Source: Marixanthomonas sp002364245
Lineage (GTDB): Bacteria; Bacteroidota; Bacteroidia; Flavobacteriales; Flavobacteriaceae
Direction of reading: 5' to 3'
Length of the DNA stretch: 64,000 nt
Assembly (NCBI GenBank): GCA_963973455.1
Contig: CAXAZF010000003.1
Location: 248,001 to 312,000 of the forward strand
Shown here: positions 35,301 through 42,192 of the stretch, one piece after another
Layout: the number at the start of each line of letters is the position of its first letter
How positions within the stretch are numbered: position 1 is the first letter of the stretch
Program-made: the position numbers and the translations under genes
Notes under the pieces: generated by a model
What the model was told of the DNA's origin: nothing
Database searches by the model: none
The model's input: the letters and a program-made list of their open reading frames with translations, nothing else

Positions 35301-35819
35301 AGAAACCTTATCACTTAATTTTCCCGTAATCTGAAGGTCTAGCTGCGAATTTAAAACTGCGTTTTGATTGTTCCCAATGGTAATGCCTCGCGAAATACTT
35401 CCCACGGTATTCAAACCGTCAAAAGGAGTAAAAGTGTTACCCGCAGTGCTTTCTTCTAAGGAATATAATTTCTCGATGGCACCGGTATTTTCAACAATTA
35501 AATTTTTATCAAACGTATAATAATCACGAGTTAAAAAAAGAGGATAACGTAGGTATTCAATGGTGATGGAGTCTTTGGATTGTTTAATTTCTTCAGAAAA
35601 AACAACAGTTCCTTTTTCATAATCCACGGTATAAGAAAGAGAATCGATAACTGCTCCTGTATTGTCTATAACTCGAAACCGGGAAGGGTTGATGCTAAAA
35701 CTATCTACTACAACGGTATCGGTAACCACTGTTTTTTTTGTTCGATAATTAGACGGCGTATCCTGCGCAAAGCCAACTGCGGCTATAAGAAATGCTAAAA
35801 TAAACAGGTATAATTTCAT
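32349..35819 (-). CDS. Large outer-membrane beta-barrel protein of unknown function
   Basis: A 1156-residue exported protein. Signal peptide about 1-18 (FLIAAVGFAQ). A beta-sandwich-like N-terminal region (20-120) contains INPSRFRVIDNTGAVIDSLS and YTVDYEKGTVVFSE. Next comes GSISRGITIGNNQNAVLNSQ and LQITGKLSDKVSIRASIQD, a block I have seen in several large Bacteroidota proteins and in the SprA neighbourhood of sequence space. A second FRF/YVNG/YVIDYNAGEIKF module follows at about 270-360. The C-terminal 650 residues are alternating amphipathic strands ending in aromatic LRAYF, as expected for an outer-membrane barrel with a C-terminal Phe. It is much shorter than SprA (about 2400). Translation starts behind an unusually strong Shine-Dalgarno sequence. 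Function unknown. Confidence 0.65.
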   Translation of the reverse strand: MKLYLFILAFLIAAVGFAQDTPSNYRTKKTVVTDTVVVDSFSINPSRFRVIDNTGAVIDSLSYTVDYEKGTVVFSEEIKQSKDSITIEYLRYPLFLTRDYYTFDKNLIVENTGAIEKLYSLEESTAGNTFTPFDGLNTVGSISRGITIGNNQNAVLNSQLDLQITGKLSDKVSIRASIQDANIPTQEGGYSQSLDEFDQIFIELYSDNWKIRAGDVDLENNNSYFGRFTKKVQGIALGGTFEHENGAKTSAFASGAIVRGVFQRSEFTGQEGNQGPYKLVGPNGELFILIVSGSERVYVNGLLLQRGENNDYVIDYNAGEIKFNPTYPITANMRITVEYQYSDRSYTRFIGYGGGNYNSEKLDIGTYIYSENDAKNQPLQQNLSEEQVAILGAAGDDMDKMIAPSAIPDSYSENKILYKKEVIDGQEVFVFSNNPEDELFSVRFTLVGNNQGNYVVSDQSAISRIFEYVAPLNGVPQGNYEPIIQLNAPTKLQIGGLNGRYRPSEKTDIGFEIAGSQNDLNLFSNIDDGNNDGFAGRLTARQQILNTQDTLQVNGYGTVDFINKDFRTIERLYNIEFNRDWNLINPMGDQRFITSGVDFSHPEIGGGSYEFQNLDFSENFSGVRHVITSAIKLKNLRSRTNASLLNSKSDSLESKFTRLANTTTYSFNKSWVGGKIAYEDNQVRTIQDDELTPVSQKFQSYEAFAGIGDSTNVFVEAGYRHQINDSIRNATLEKVNSSNTYFLKSKLISNDNTQLSVFANYRVLKREALQNKDSIGLSEVINPIVSREESLEKSLNSRITYNQSLFDNGIRLNTTLESNNGVVPQQEFTYVKVDPGQGVYTWNDYNDNGVQELEEFEVAQFQDQAEYVRVLLPNQVFIKIRQNKFSQIVTLNPQQWSNKEGFFKILSKFYNQTSYVIDRKVRRDNDGFNINPFENGGDNQLGLNLNFRNALFFNRGKQRYTTSYTYISSSSDNLLSVGLQKNTLQSHQLKFNHKVWESWLLNLKGALGNNESTSENFSGRNFQLDTYEFEPKISYLLDRQTRFDVFYQFANKDNTLGEMEQLNQQKLGVSFAYSNAEKISMNGELNYITNDFSGSAFSPVAYQMLEGLQPGTNFTWQVLFQKRITKYLDANLSYFGRKSETSKTVHTGSVQLRAYF

Positions 35820-35825
35820 AGTATT

Positions 35826-35832
35826 CTCCTCT
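35826..35832 (-). promoter_or_regulatory. Strong Shine-Dalgarno sequence, unusual for this phylum
   Basis: On the minus strand GAGGAGA ends six bases before the ATG at 35819. The sequence CCTCC lies immediately upstream (CCTCCAGAGGAG), so a four-pair hairpin could cover the site. Bacteroidota ribosomes usually hide their anti-Shine-Dalgarno, and almost no other gene in this window has such a site. Confidence 0.6.
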
Positions 35833-36069
35833 GGAGGCAGGAATCCCTTTACCTATACAACTTAACACAATGGTTTTTATTTTGTGGTTTTTTTAAGAAA
35901 AACTTTCAAAGTAGGTTTGAAAAGTTCTGTTGCAAGGTAGTAATAGGTTTAATTAGTTTATTAAAAATAAACCGAATACATGCTAAATGATATGAGTTAG
36001 AAATATAAAAATAAATAATGAAGAGGGTAACTTTTTACTCAAGAACACTGCTTGAATTTAAAAAAATTG

Positions 36070-36077
36070 TATTTTTG
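36070..36077 (+). promoter_or_regulatory. Predicted -7 element of tRNA-Leu
   Basis: TATTTTTG matches TAnnTTTG and lies 12 bases before the mature tRNA 5' end. A TTG at 36052-36054 is 15 bases upstream, a short spacing. Confidence 0.5.
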
Positions 36078-36089
36078 CCGTCCCTATTT

Positions 36090-36171
36090 GCCTTGGTGGC
36101 GGAATTGGTAGACGCGCTGGATTCAAAATCCAGTTCTTTCGGGAGTGTGGGTTCGATTCCCACCCAAGGTA
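36090..36171 (+). tRNA. tRNA-Leu (CAA anticodon)
   Basis: A class II tRNA of about 82 bases. The acceptor arms GCCTTGG and CCAAGGT pair (first pair G-U). The D-loop has GGCGGAATTGGTAGACGC. The anticodon stem CTGGA/TCCAG encloses loop TTCAAAA, giving anticodon CAA. A long variable arm (TTCTTTCGGGAGT) follows, and the T-arm is GTGGGTTCGATTCCCAC. The CCA tail is not encoded. It reads UUG codons. A promoter and a hairpin terminator flank it. Confidence 0.95.
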
Positions 36172-36172
36172 C

Positions 36173-36208
36173 AAAGCTTCAACAGAAATGTTGGAGCTTT
36201 ATTTTTTT
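36173..36208 (+). terminator. Terminator of tRNA-Leu
   Basis: AAAGCTTCAAC (36173-36183) pairs with GTTGGAGCTTT (36190-36200) with one G-U pair, then a run of seven T residues. It overlaps the stop codon of the converging minus-strand gene at 36199. Confidence 0.85.
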
Positions 36209-36909
36209 ATAAACCTTTCAATACTCGTTCCGCTTTCCGAAGTAATTTCAAGAAAATAAACACCAGAAGAGAGTTGCGAAATATCCATCACTTCAGTTTG
36301 ATCAGTAAAACCTAATACTTTTTGTCCTTGCAAATTTATAATTGAGACAGATTGTATTGAGTTTGACTCACTTTTTAAAAACAACTGGTCTGTAGCAGGA
36401 TTGGGATATATGGAAATGACAAAATTCTCCTGTTTCGGAACCGACAGAAGAGGCGTATCGCGGTATACAGCTTGATTACCGTCTTGGTCGGTTATGTAAA
36501 GTTCAAACACTTCGCCAGACTCATCGGTAATGATAACGGTAACATATGTAAAGGTGTAAGGATCGCCTTCCCTGAAAAAGAAATCGTACAGATAAGCTTG
36601 TTCCAAGTCGCAATAAAACTCACAGCCTCCCAAGGTTATTGTTGGCATGACGGTTGTAAAGGTACCGGGCTCAAAAGTAGGGCTTGCGGAAAATGTTTCA
36701 CTAGTAATATAGGTTGAAAGAAAATAACCGTCATTTGTTTCATCAAAAAATATTTGTTGGCTATAAAAGGGGTCGTTGGCAGGAATATCGTATTCCATGC
36801 CATCGTAGGTAAAGCTATGTAGATACCAATCGGTTTGAAACAAAAGCGGTTGTTGTGCCAAACCTTGCAAACTTGTCAAGATTATTAAGAGTAGTATTAA
36901 TTTTTTCAT
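36199..36909 (-). CDS. Small T9SS-secreted protein (paralogue 1)
   Basis: A 236-residue secreted protein. Signal peptide about 1-18 (ILTSLQGLAQ). A beta-rich domain begins with FQTDWYLHSFTYDGMEYD and contains a Cys pair (GGCEFYCDL, about 94 and 98). The T9SS type A domain starts near 165 (ISIYPNPATDQLFL) and ends SSGVYLEFL-like with IERFIKK. The DWYLHS.....G..Y opening is shared with its upstream neighbour, so the two are tandem paralogues. They are separated by only two bases and surely cotranscribed. Binding target or enzymatic role unknown. Confidence 0.75.
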   Translation of the reverse strand: MKKLILLLIILTSLQGLAQQPLLFQTDWYLHSFTYDGMEYDIPANDPFYSQQIFFDETNDGYFLSTYITSETFSASPTFEPGTFTTVMPTITLGGCEFYCDLEQAYLYDFFFREGDPYTFTYVTVIITDESGEVFELYITDQDGNQAVYRDTPLLSVPKQENFVISIYPNPATDQLFLKSESNSIQSVSIINLQGQKVLGFTDQTEVMDISQLSSGVYFLEITSESGTSIERFIKK

Positions 36910-36911
36910 AC

Positions 36912-37637
36912 TTATCGTTTAATAAATTTTTGAATAGCTACTCCATTTTCAGAAATACCCTCCACAAAATATAACCCATTTGAAAGTGCTGAGACATTTA
37001 ATTGGGTAGTGTTGCTTTTTACAGAAAGTATTAATTGCCCGTTTATGGAATACACATTCAGCTTTTCAACGGTATTGTTTTCCGAAGAGATAAAAAGCGT
37101 CTCAGAGACCGGGTTGGGATAGAGTGTAAAATTAATTTTAGAAAAATCAAAACTTTGTAATAGCGGTTCATTGCCATAGAGTGATACATTTCCATTTTCA
37201 TTTGTAATTTCTAGCGTTTGAGTTTCCTCTTGGTTTGTAGTAAGATTATAGTTTAAAGGTGTTTGAACGGTGTCGAAGTAAAAATCAGCATGCATTCCAT
37301 AAATTTGGCTGCAAGGTCCTTCATATTCATCAAGGCATTTTGGTTTGGTTAAACAAACTGGGTCCGCTGATAGTTGAAAAGAAGTAGGGTTTTCAGAAAA
37401 GCTAACCACATCAAATATACAGCCTACACTACTAGGGGTTTCAATACTAAAGCTGATAGATTGCCCAATTTCTTCAAAAATTATATCTGGATAAAAACCA
37501 TAATCTGATGGTGAGTAATCAACATCATTAATTGTTATAGAGTGTAAATACCAAGTTTTAATTAAATCTGGGTCTGGTTCTTGGCTTACGGATGTAAAAC
37601 CAATTAAAAGTGTTGCTAAAAGTAATAATTTCTTCAT
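36912..37637 (-). CDS. Small T9SS-secreted protein (paralogue 2)
   Basis: A 241-residue secreted protein, first in a two-gene operon. Signal peptide about 1-18 (LIGFTSVSQ). The mature domain starts KTWYLHSITINDVDYSPSD, parallel to the downstream gene, and has four Cys (about 73, 94, 100, 107) that may form disulfides. The T9SS type A domain starts near 172 (FTLYPNPVSETLFI) and ends GVAIQKFIKR. The paralogues have diverged strongly between the opening motif and the sorting domain. The WYLHS opening resembles other short flavobacterial T9SS cargo proteins without assigned function. Confidence 0.75.
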   Translation of the reverse strand: MKKLLLLATLLIGFTSVSQEPDPDLIKTWYLHSITINDVDYSPSDYGFYPDIIFEEIGQSISFSIETPSSVGCIFDVVSFSENPTSFQLSADPVCLTKPKCLDEYEGPCSQIYGMHADFYFDTVQTPLNYNLTTNQEETQTLEITNENGNVSLYGNEPLLQSFDFSKINFTLYPNPVSETLFISSENNTVEKLNVYSINGQLILSVKSNTTQLNVSALSNGLYFVEGISENGVAIQKFIKR

Positions 37638-37689
37638 GAAATCTGGTTTTCAGTCAATTATAAAGTTATAAAATTTTGCCGACTTTTCC

Positions 37690-37697
37690 TACCTTTG
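37690..37697 (+). promoter_or_regulatory. Predicted -7 element for the hupE-like gene
   Basis: TACCTTTG matches TAnnTTTG, 22 bases before the ATG. No TTG at proper distance was found. Confidence 0.4.
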
Positions 37698-37719
37698 GGG
37701 AATCTTAAACCCTTCCTCA

Positions 37720-38307
37720 ATGACAGATTTTTGGCTTTATTTTAAATTAGGACTAGAGCACGTACTCGACTGGCAAGCGTATGATCATGTGCTTTTTATA
37801 ATTGTACTGTGTGCAGCCTACACGTTTAATGCATGGCGAAAACTGCTTGTTTTGGTTACGCTGTTTACCGTAGGGCATACAATCTCGTTGTTGTTGGCAA
37901 ATTATGGAGTGGTAAATGTTTCCAGTAGTTGGATCGAGTGCTTAATCCCTATCACTATTTTGCTCACGGCATTGTTTAATTTATTCACGGCCGGAAAAGA
38001 AAAAAGAGCCGAAAAGCTAGGGGTATTATATGTTGCGACTGTTTTTTTTGGGCTGATTCACGGTTTTGGCTTTGCTGGCTATTTTAAGATGATAAGTGGA
38101 GATAATGATATTCTACATTTACTGGAGTTTGCTTTAGGTATTGAAGCTGCACAATTAATTGTAGTGGTTCTAGTGCTAATCCTAGCGTTTTTGGTACAGA
38201 CCATTTTTCGGTTTAATAAACGCGACTGGGTACTTGTTATATCTTCAATCGTTATCGGGCTTATAATTCCTATGCTAATAGAGAATTGCTTTTTTCTTTT
38301 TTCTTGA
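37720..38307 (+). CDS. HupE/UreJ family membrane protein
   Basis: A 195-residue polytopic membrane protein with six likely helices. Conserved family features: LGLEHVLDWQAYDHVLFII near the N-terminus, LVTLFTVGHTISLLLA, and FGLIHGFGFAGYF. The His/Asp residues are typical of the HupE/UreJ family, which moves or binds nickel in hydrogenase and urease operons. No hydrogenase or urease genes are present here, as is usual in flavobacteria, so the metal and role are uncertain. It is a single gene divergent from the T9SS pair. Confidence 0.8.
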   Translation: MTDFWLYFKLGLEHVLDWQAYDHVLFIIVLCAAYTFNAWRKLLVLVTLFTVGHTISLLLANYGVVNVSSSWIECLIPITILLTALFNLFTAGKEKRAEKLGVLYVATVFFGLIHGFGFAGYFKMISGDNDILHLLEFALGIEAAQLIVVVLVLILAFLVQTIFRFNKRDWVLVISSIVIGLIIPMLIENCFFLFS

Positions 38308-38396
38308 AATAACTTACATACAATTTATTTCAGTTTCAGTAAATAGTAATACTTTTATTATCTTGAAGTAGTTTTGCAAATGCTTAACAAAGTAAA

Positions 38397-38428
38397 TTTT
38401 GCAATCATGTAACTTCCTGCTAATTTCG
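38397..38428 (+). promoter_or_regulatory. Predicted promoter for the deaminase-protease pair
   Basis: TTTTG (38397-38401), 19 bases, then TAATTTCG (38421-38428), one mismatch from TAnnTTTG. The leader is about 12 bases. Confidence 0.4.
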
Positions 38429-38444
38429 CTACTTATTTAACACT

Positions 38445-38873
38445 ATGGGTATTAGTAAACAACGACAATACGATATTGCCTATTTACGTATGGCACTAGA
38501 ATGGAGCAAACTCTCTTATTGCAAACGCAAACAAGTTGGCGCACTTATTGTGAAAGATAAGATGATAATTAGCGACGGATATAATGGTACCCCAAGTGGG
38601 TTTGAAAATTTTTGTGAAGATGAAGAGGGCTACACAAAATGGTATGTGCTTCATGCTGAAGCAAATGCTATTTTAAAAGTAGCATCGTCAACACAATCCT
38701 GTAATGGAGCGACATTGTACATTACACTATCACCTTGTAAAGAATGTAGCAAGTTAATTCACCAAGCGGGAATTACGCGGTTGGTTTATCATAAAGGCTA
38801 TAAAGACAATAGTGGAATAAAATTTTTAGAAAAAGCTGGCGTTACCATTACGCATATTGAAGATTTACAGTAA
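38445..38873 (+). CDS. dCMP/cytidine deaminase family protein
   Basis: A 142-residue zinc deaminase of the ComEB/dCMP deaminase type. The zinc and catalytic motif HAEANAIL supplies His and the proton-shuttle Glu; SPCKECSKLI supplies two Cys ligands. SDGYNGTPSGFENFCED is typical of dCMP deaminases, which make dUMP for thymidylate synthesis. It is cytosolic. Five bases separate it from the CtpA protease gene, so the two are cotranscribed. It belongs functionally with the ribonucleotide reductase genes 4 kb away. Confidence 0.9.
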   Translation: MGISKQRQYDIAYLRMALEWSKLSYCKRKQVGALIVKDKMIISDGYNGTPSGFENFCEDEEGYTKWYVLHAEANAILKVASSTQSCNGATLYITLSPCKECSKLIHQAGITRLVYHKGYKDNSGIKFLEKAGVTITHIEDLQ

Positions 38874-38878
38874 ATTAC

Positions 38879-40486
38879 ATGAAATACCATAAAAAATACC
38901 TGCCCTTGATTATTGGTACGGCACTCGCCGCAGGTGTTTTTGTGGGTTCAAAACTCAATTTTAACGATACTACCGAAAAGATTTTTGCTACCAACAGCAA
39001 AAAAGATAAGCTAAACCGCCTTATTGATTATATTGATTACGAGTACGTAGATCGCGTAAATACCGATAGTATTGTTGATGTTACCGTTAATGGTATTTTG
39101 GAAAATCTCGATCCGCATTCTGTGTATATTCCCAGTGATGAATACGAAGATAATGCCGATGATATGCGCGGTAATTTTGTAGGTATTGGCGTGAGTTATT
39201 ATGTGTATAACGACAGTATTGCAGTAATACGTTCAATAAAGGGAGGACCGGCAGAGCAAGCTGGAATTAAAGGAGGTGACCGTATTTTGTATGCAGATGA
39301 GAAGAAAATTTTTGGTGATAGCATCAATAGAGATAGTATCATTTCGTATTTAAAGGGCGAAAAAAATTCTAGGATTAAGCTGAAAGTATATCGAAAAGGA
39401 CAAGATGAACTGTTGGAGTTTAAATTCCGAAGAAAAGAAGTGCCGCTTGTAAGCGTTGACGCTTCATATAAACTTACAGATGATGTAGGCTATATAAAAG
39501 TAAACCGCTTTTCTGAAACCACATACGATGAATTTGAAAGAGCACTTGATGAATTAACCGACGATGGTATAAAAAGTCTGGTCCTGGATCTTCGCAACAA
39601 TCCGGGTGGGTATATTTCAACGGCAGAACGTATTGTAGATGAATTCCTTGAAGATGACAAACTCGTGTTGATTACTAAAAATAAAAGTGGCGATATCAAT
39701 AAAACTTATGCTACTAGGCGTGGGGATTTTGAAGACGGAAAAGTCTACGTGCTTATCAATGAAAATTCGGCTTCGGCAAGTGAAATAGTGGCTGGGGCAC
39801 TTCAAGATAATGATAAAGGGACGATTATTGGCCGCCGATCTTTTGGAAAAGGATTGGTGCAGCGTGAAATGTCATTAGGGGATGGTAGTGCCGTGCGATT
39901 GACCATAGCAAGATATTACACCCCAACAGGTCGGTCTATACAACGACCTTACGGAAATGGGAATGATGCCTATTATAGCGACTATGAAAAACGCTACAAA
40001 AATGGCGAACTAGAACACAAAGAAGATATTGAGGTGGTAGACTCTTTAAAATTTGTGACCCCTAAAGGAAAGATTGTTTATGGTGGTGGCGGTATTATAC
40101 CAGATATTTTTGTTCCGAAAGACACAAGTGTTGGTAGCGAAACTATTAACTATGTATCCCGAAGTGGTTTTATGAGCTATTTTATATTTGAATACCTAGA
40201 GCAAAACCGCGCTCAATTTAAAGGCGTTACCTTCAAAGATTTTTCTGAAAATTATACAGTTGATAAATCACTCTCAAAAGATTTTATTGAATATGCTCGT
40301 TTTAATGAAGCAAAAATAAACTTAACAGGTTATGAGGCCCGGTTAGAAAAAGCGCTTAAGGCCAACATAGCTCAACAACTTTTTGGGCCTAAAGCCTATG
40401 AGTTTGTACTTAACCAAGGTGATCCAATGCTTAAAAAAGTGATGGAAATTGAAGAAAAAGATAAAGCTGCTGTTGTTGAACAGTAG
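38879..40486 (+). CDS. C-terminal processing (S41) peptidase with PDZ domain
   Basis: A 535-residue exported or membrane-anchored protease. An N-terminal hydrophobic segment (8-24) precedes a helical domain (40-95), a PDZ domain (about 98-180; RGNFVGIGVSYYV, GGPAEQAGIKGGDRI) and the S41 catalytic core (about 195-360). The Ser-Lys dyad is visible: Ser299 (NENSASASEI) and Lys324 (SFGKGLVQ), with the usual 25-residue spacing. A long C-terminal helical region (380-535) is as in other Bacteroidota CtpA proteins. It cleaves periplasmic proteins from the C-terminus. Start ATG lies five bases after the deaminase gene. Confidence 0.93.
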   Translation: MKYHKKYLPLIIGTALAAGVFVGSKLNFNDTTEKIFATNSKKDKLNRLIDYIDYEYVDRVNTDSIVDVTVNGILENLDPHSVYIPSDEYEDNADDMRGNFVGIGVSYYVYNDSIAVIRSIKGGPAEQAGIKGGDRILYADEKKIFGDSINRDSIISYLKGEKNSRIKLKVYRKGQDELLEFKFRRKEVPLVSVDASYKLTDDVGYIKVNRFSETTYDEFERALDELTDDGIKSLVLDLRNNPGGYISTAERIVDEFLEDDKLVLITKNKSGDINKTYATRRGDFEDGKVYVLINENSASASEIVAGALQDNDKGTIIGRRSFGKGLVQREMSLGDGSAVRLTIARYYTPTGRSIQRPYGNGNDAYYSDYEKRYKNGELEHKEDIEVVDSLKFVTPKGKIVYGGGGIIPDIFVPKDTSVGSETINYVSRSGFMSYFIFEYLEQNRAQFKGVTFKDFSENYTVDKSLSKDFIEYARFNEAKINLTGYEARLEKALKANIAQQLFGPKAYEFVLNQGDPMLKKVMEIEEKDKAAVVEQ

Positions 40487-40502
40487 TCAAATTCCCGTAT
40501 AA

Positions 40503-40703
40503 TTATTTCCCTTTTTTCTTTTTATTGATAGTGTGCGAAACTTGTAGTATCGCCAATAGTAAAAGCGCACAGGCTCCGGCTAAAACACTAATAACAGCTA
40601 TTTTACTGTCCCCTTCAAAAAGATTATTAAAATCTAGCTTGGTTGCGTTAAAAATTATCAAGCCAGCTGCAAGAGCCATTAGTATGTAGATAAAGATTTT
40701 CAT
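40503..40703 (-). CDS. Small two-helix membrane protein
   Basis: A 66-residue protein with two predicted transmembrane helices (about 3-20 and 35-56), a short acidic connector (NNLFEGDSK) and a basic C-terminus (HTINKKKKGK), placing both ends in the cytoplasm. It lies nine bases after the MarC gene on the same strand and is probably cotranscribed. No family recognised. Confidence 0.6.
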   Translation of the reverse strand: MKIFIYILMALAAGLIIFNATKLDFNNLFEGDSKIAVISVLAGACALLLLAILQVSHTINKKKKGK

Positions 40704-40712
40704 ACAGCAAAA

Positions 40713-41294
40713 TTAATTAAATAATTCCTGAATATTCGATGTAAACAGTTTTACTGAAATAGCAAGTAATATTACTCCAAAAATCTTTTCAATAATACCA
40801 ATACCGTTTTTCCCCAAAAATTTCTGAAGAGAACCGGAGGTTCTTAAAACGATAAAGACAACGATTATGTTTACAAATATTGCGACAATTATGTTTTCCA
40901 ATTCAAATTCTGCACGTAATGATAAAAGTGTAGTTAAACTTCCAGGACCTGCAACAATAGGAAAAGCAATAGGAAATACGGTCGCCATGCCTAGATCGTG
41001 ATCCTGTTGTTTAAACAAAGTGATACCCAAAACCATCTCTAAAGCGATAAAGAAAAGCACCAAAGCACCAGCGACGGCAAATTCGTTTACATTAATTCCA
41101 ATTAAGTTTAAAATTCGTTCTCCTATAAATAGAAAGACTATCAATACCACTGCTGAAATGATGGACGCACGTCCACTTTTTATTTCTTTCGATTTTTCCC
41201 GTAATGAGATAATTACAGGAATACTTCCTATAATATCAATAACGGCAAACAGTACCATCGTGGCGGTTGCAATTTGTTTAAAATTAAACTCCAT
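40713..41294 (-). CDS. MarC family membrane protein
   Basis: A 193-residue integral membrane protein with six helices. MarC family features: FAVIDIIGSIPVIISL at the first helix, GALVLFFIALEMVLGI in the middle, and the conserved PIAFPIVAGPGSLTTLL loop. The family was once linked to multiple antibiotic resistance, but that role was not confirmed; the transported substrate is unknown. A minus-strand TACTTTTG (41322-41315) lies about 20 bases upstream as a possible -7 element. It is first of a two-gene unit with the small membrane protein. Confidence 0.9.
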   Translation of the reverse strand: MEFNFKQIATATMVLFAVIDIIGSIPVIISLREKSKEIKSGRASIISAVVLIVFLFIGERILNLIGINVNEFAVAGALVLFFIALEMVLGITLFKQQDHDLGMATVFPIAFPIVAGPGSLTTLLSLRAEFELENIIVAIFVNIIVVFIVLRTSGSLQKFLGKNGIGIIEKIFGVILLAISVKLFTSNIQELFN

Positions 41295-41401
41295 ATCCTA
41301 AAAATTTAAGCCGGCAAAAGTAATCAATATTACAGGGTTTTAAATCATATATTGGTGTTAAATTTTAGTAAATTTTTTCTGATAAAACTTAGAAAACCAA
41401 G

Positions 41402-41409
41402 TACCTTTG
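41402..41409 (+). promoter_or_regulatory. Predicted -7 element of the DUF3109 gene
   Basis: TACCTTTG matches TAnnTTTG exactly and ends four bases before the ATG, implying a leaderless mRNA. No -33 TTG is apparent. Confidence 0.5.
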
Positions 41410-41413
41410 CGTT

Positions 41414-41977
41414 ATGTTTCAATTAGGAAAAGCAATCATTTCAGAAGATATTATTGAGAAAGAGTTTGTGTGCAACCTTAGTGCCTGCAAAGGGGCTTGT
41501 TGCATTGAAGGAGAAGCGGGCGCACCCGTTACCGAAGATGAAACTGAGATATTAAAAGAAATCTACCCTAAAGTAAAACCCTTTTTACGTACCGAAGGTG
41601 TTCAATCTATTGAAGAACAGGGAATGTATATTAAAACTACCCAAGGGGAACTGGAAACACCATTGGTAAACGGAAAAGAATGTGCATACGTGACCTTTAC
41701 CGAAAATGGTACCGCCAGTTGTGGTATTGAAGATGCCTATAATGCAGGCGAGGTTGATTTTCGAAAACCAATATCTTGCCATTTATATCCAGTCCGAATT
41801 CAGGATTACAGTGAATTTTCTGCAATTAACTATCACAGATGGCCTATTTGTGATGATGCGTGCACGTTAGGCAAAGAATTACAAGTGCCTATCTATAAAT
41901 TTGTAAAAGATGCCCTTATTAGAAAGTATGGCGAAGATTGGTACGCAGAATTGGAGAAAGTAGCAGCTAATTACTGA
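41414..41977 (+). CDS. DUF3109 family Cys-rich protein
   Basis: A 187-residue cytosolic protein with eight or more Cys residues, likely a metal or Fe-S centre. Motifs: CNLSACKGACCIEGEAGAPV (20-39), KECAYVTFTENGTASCGIED (about 76-96), PISCHLYPVR and WPICDDACTLGKEL. The pattern is related to the YkgJ/CxxCxxCC zinc- or iron-cluster proteins and matches DUF3109, widespread in Bacteroidota. Function is not established. Single gene; the -7 element is only four bases upstream. Confidence 0.9.
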   Translation: MFQLGKAIISEDIIEKEFVCNLSACKGACCIEGEAGAPVTEDETEILKEIYPKVKPFLRTEGVQSIEEQGMYIKTTQGELETPLVNGKECAYVTFTENGTASCGIEDAYNAGEVDFRKPISCHLYPVRIQDYSEFSAINYHRWPICDDACTLGKELQVPIYKFVKDALIRKYGEDWYAELEKVAANY

Positions 41978-42088
41978 AAACCCAATACGTTTCAAAAATA
42001 GATCTTCTCATATTTTAATAAATTTCTATATGTTACATTTATAATACCAATTGTTACATATGTTATAATGGTTTAAAATCAACGTAAT

Positions 42089-42096
42089 TATATTTG
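42089..42096 (+). promoter_or_regulatory. Predicted -7 element of the 42193 lipoprotein gene
   Basis: TATATTTG matches TAnnTTTG and would give a leader of about 90 bases. No well-spaced TTG was found. Confidence 0.35.
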
Positions 42097-42192
42097 AAAT
42101 GTAACTATTTCAAGGAAAAAATTTATTCTAATTTTTTTGAGTATTAAATTATTGATTTTAATTAATTGCGAACTAACATAAATTACGATAAA

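Noticed and set aside
35981..36171. Genomic island or prophage attachment at tRNA-Leu
   Set aside because: No integrase, no direct repeat of the tRNA 3' end nearby, and base composition does not change.
36018..36212. 64-codon plus-strand frame across the tRNA-Leu gene
   Set aside because: It reads straight through a complete tRNA and its terminator; the predicted protein has no family-like features.
42166..42192. TTG start nine codons before the 42193 lipoprotein ATG
   Set aside because: It would add polar residues before the lipoprotein signal; ATG 42193 gives a standard leader.
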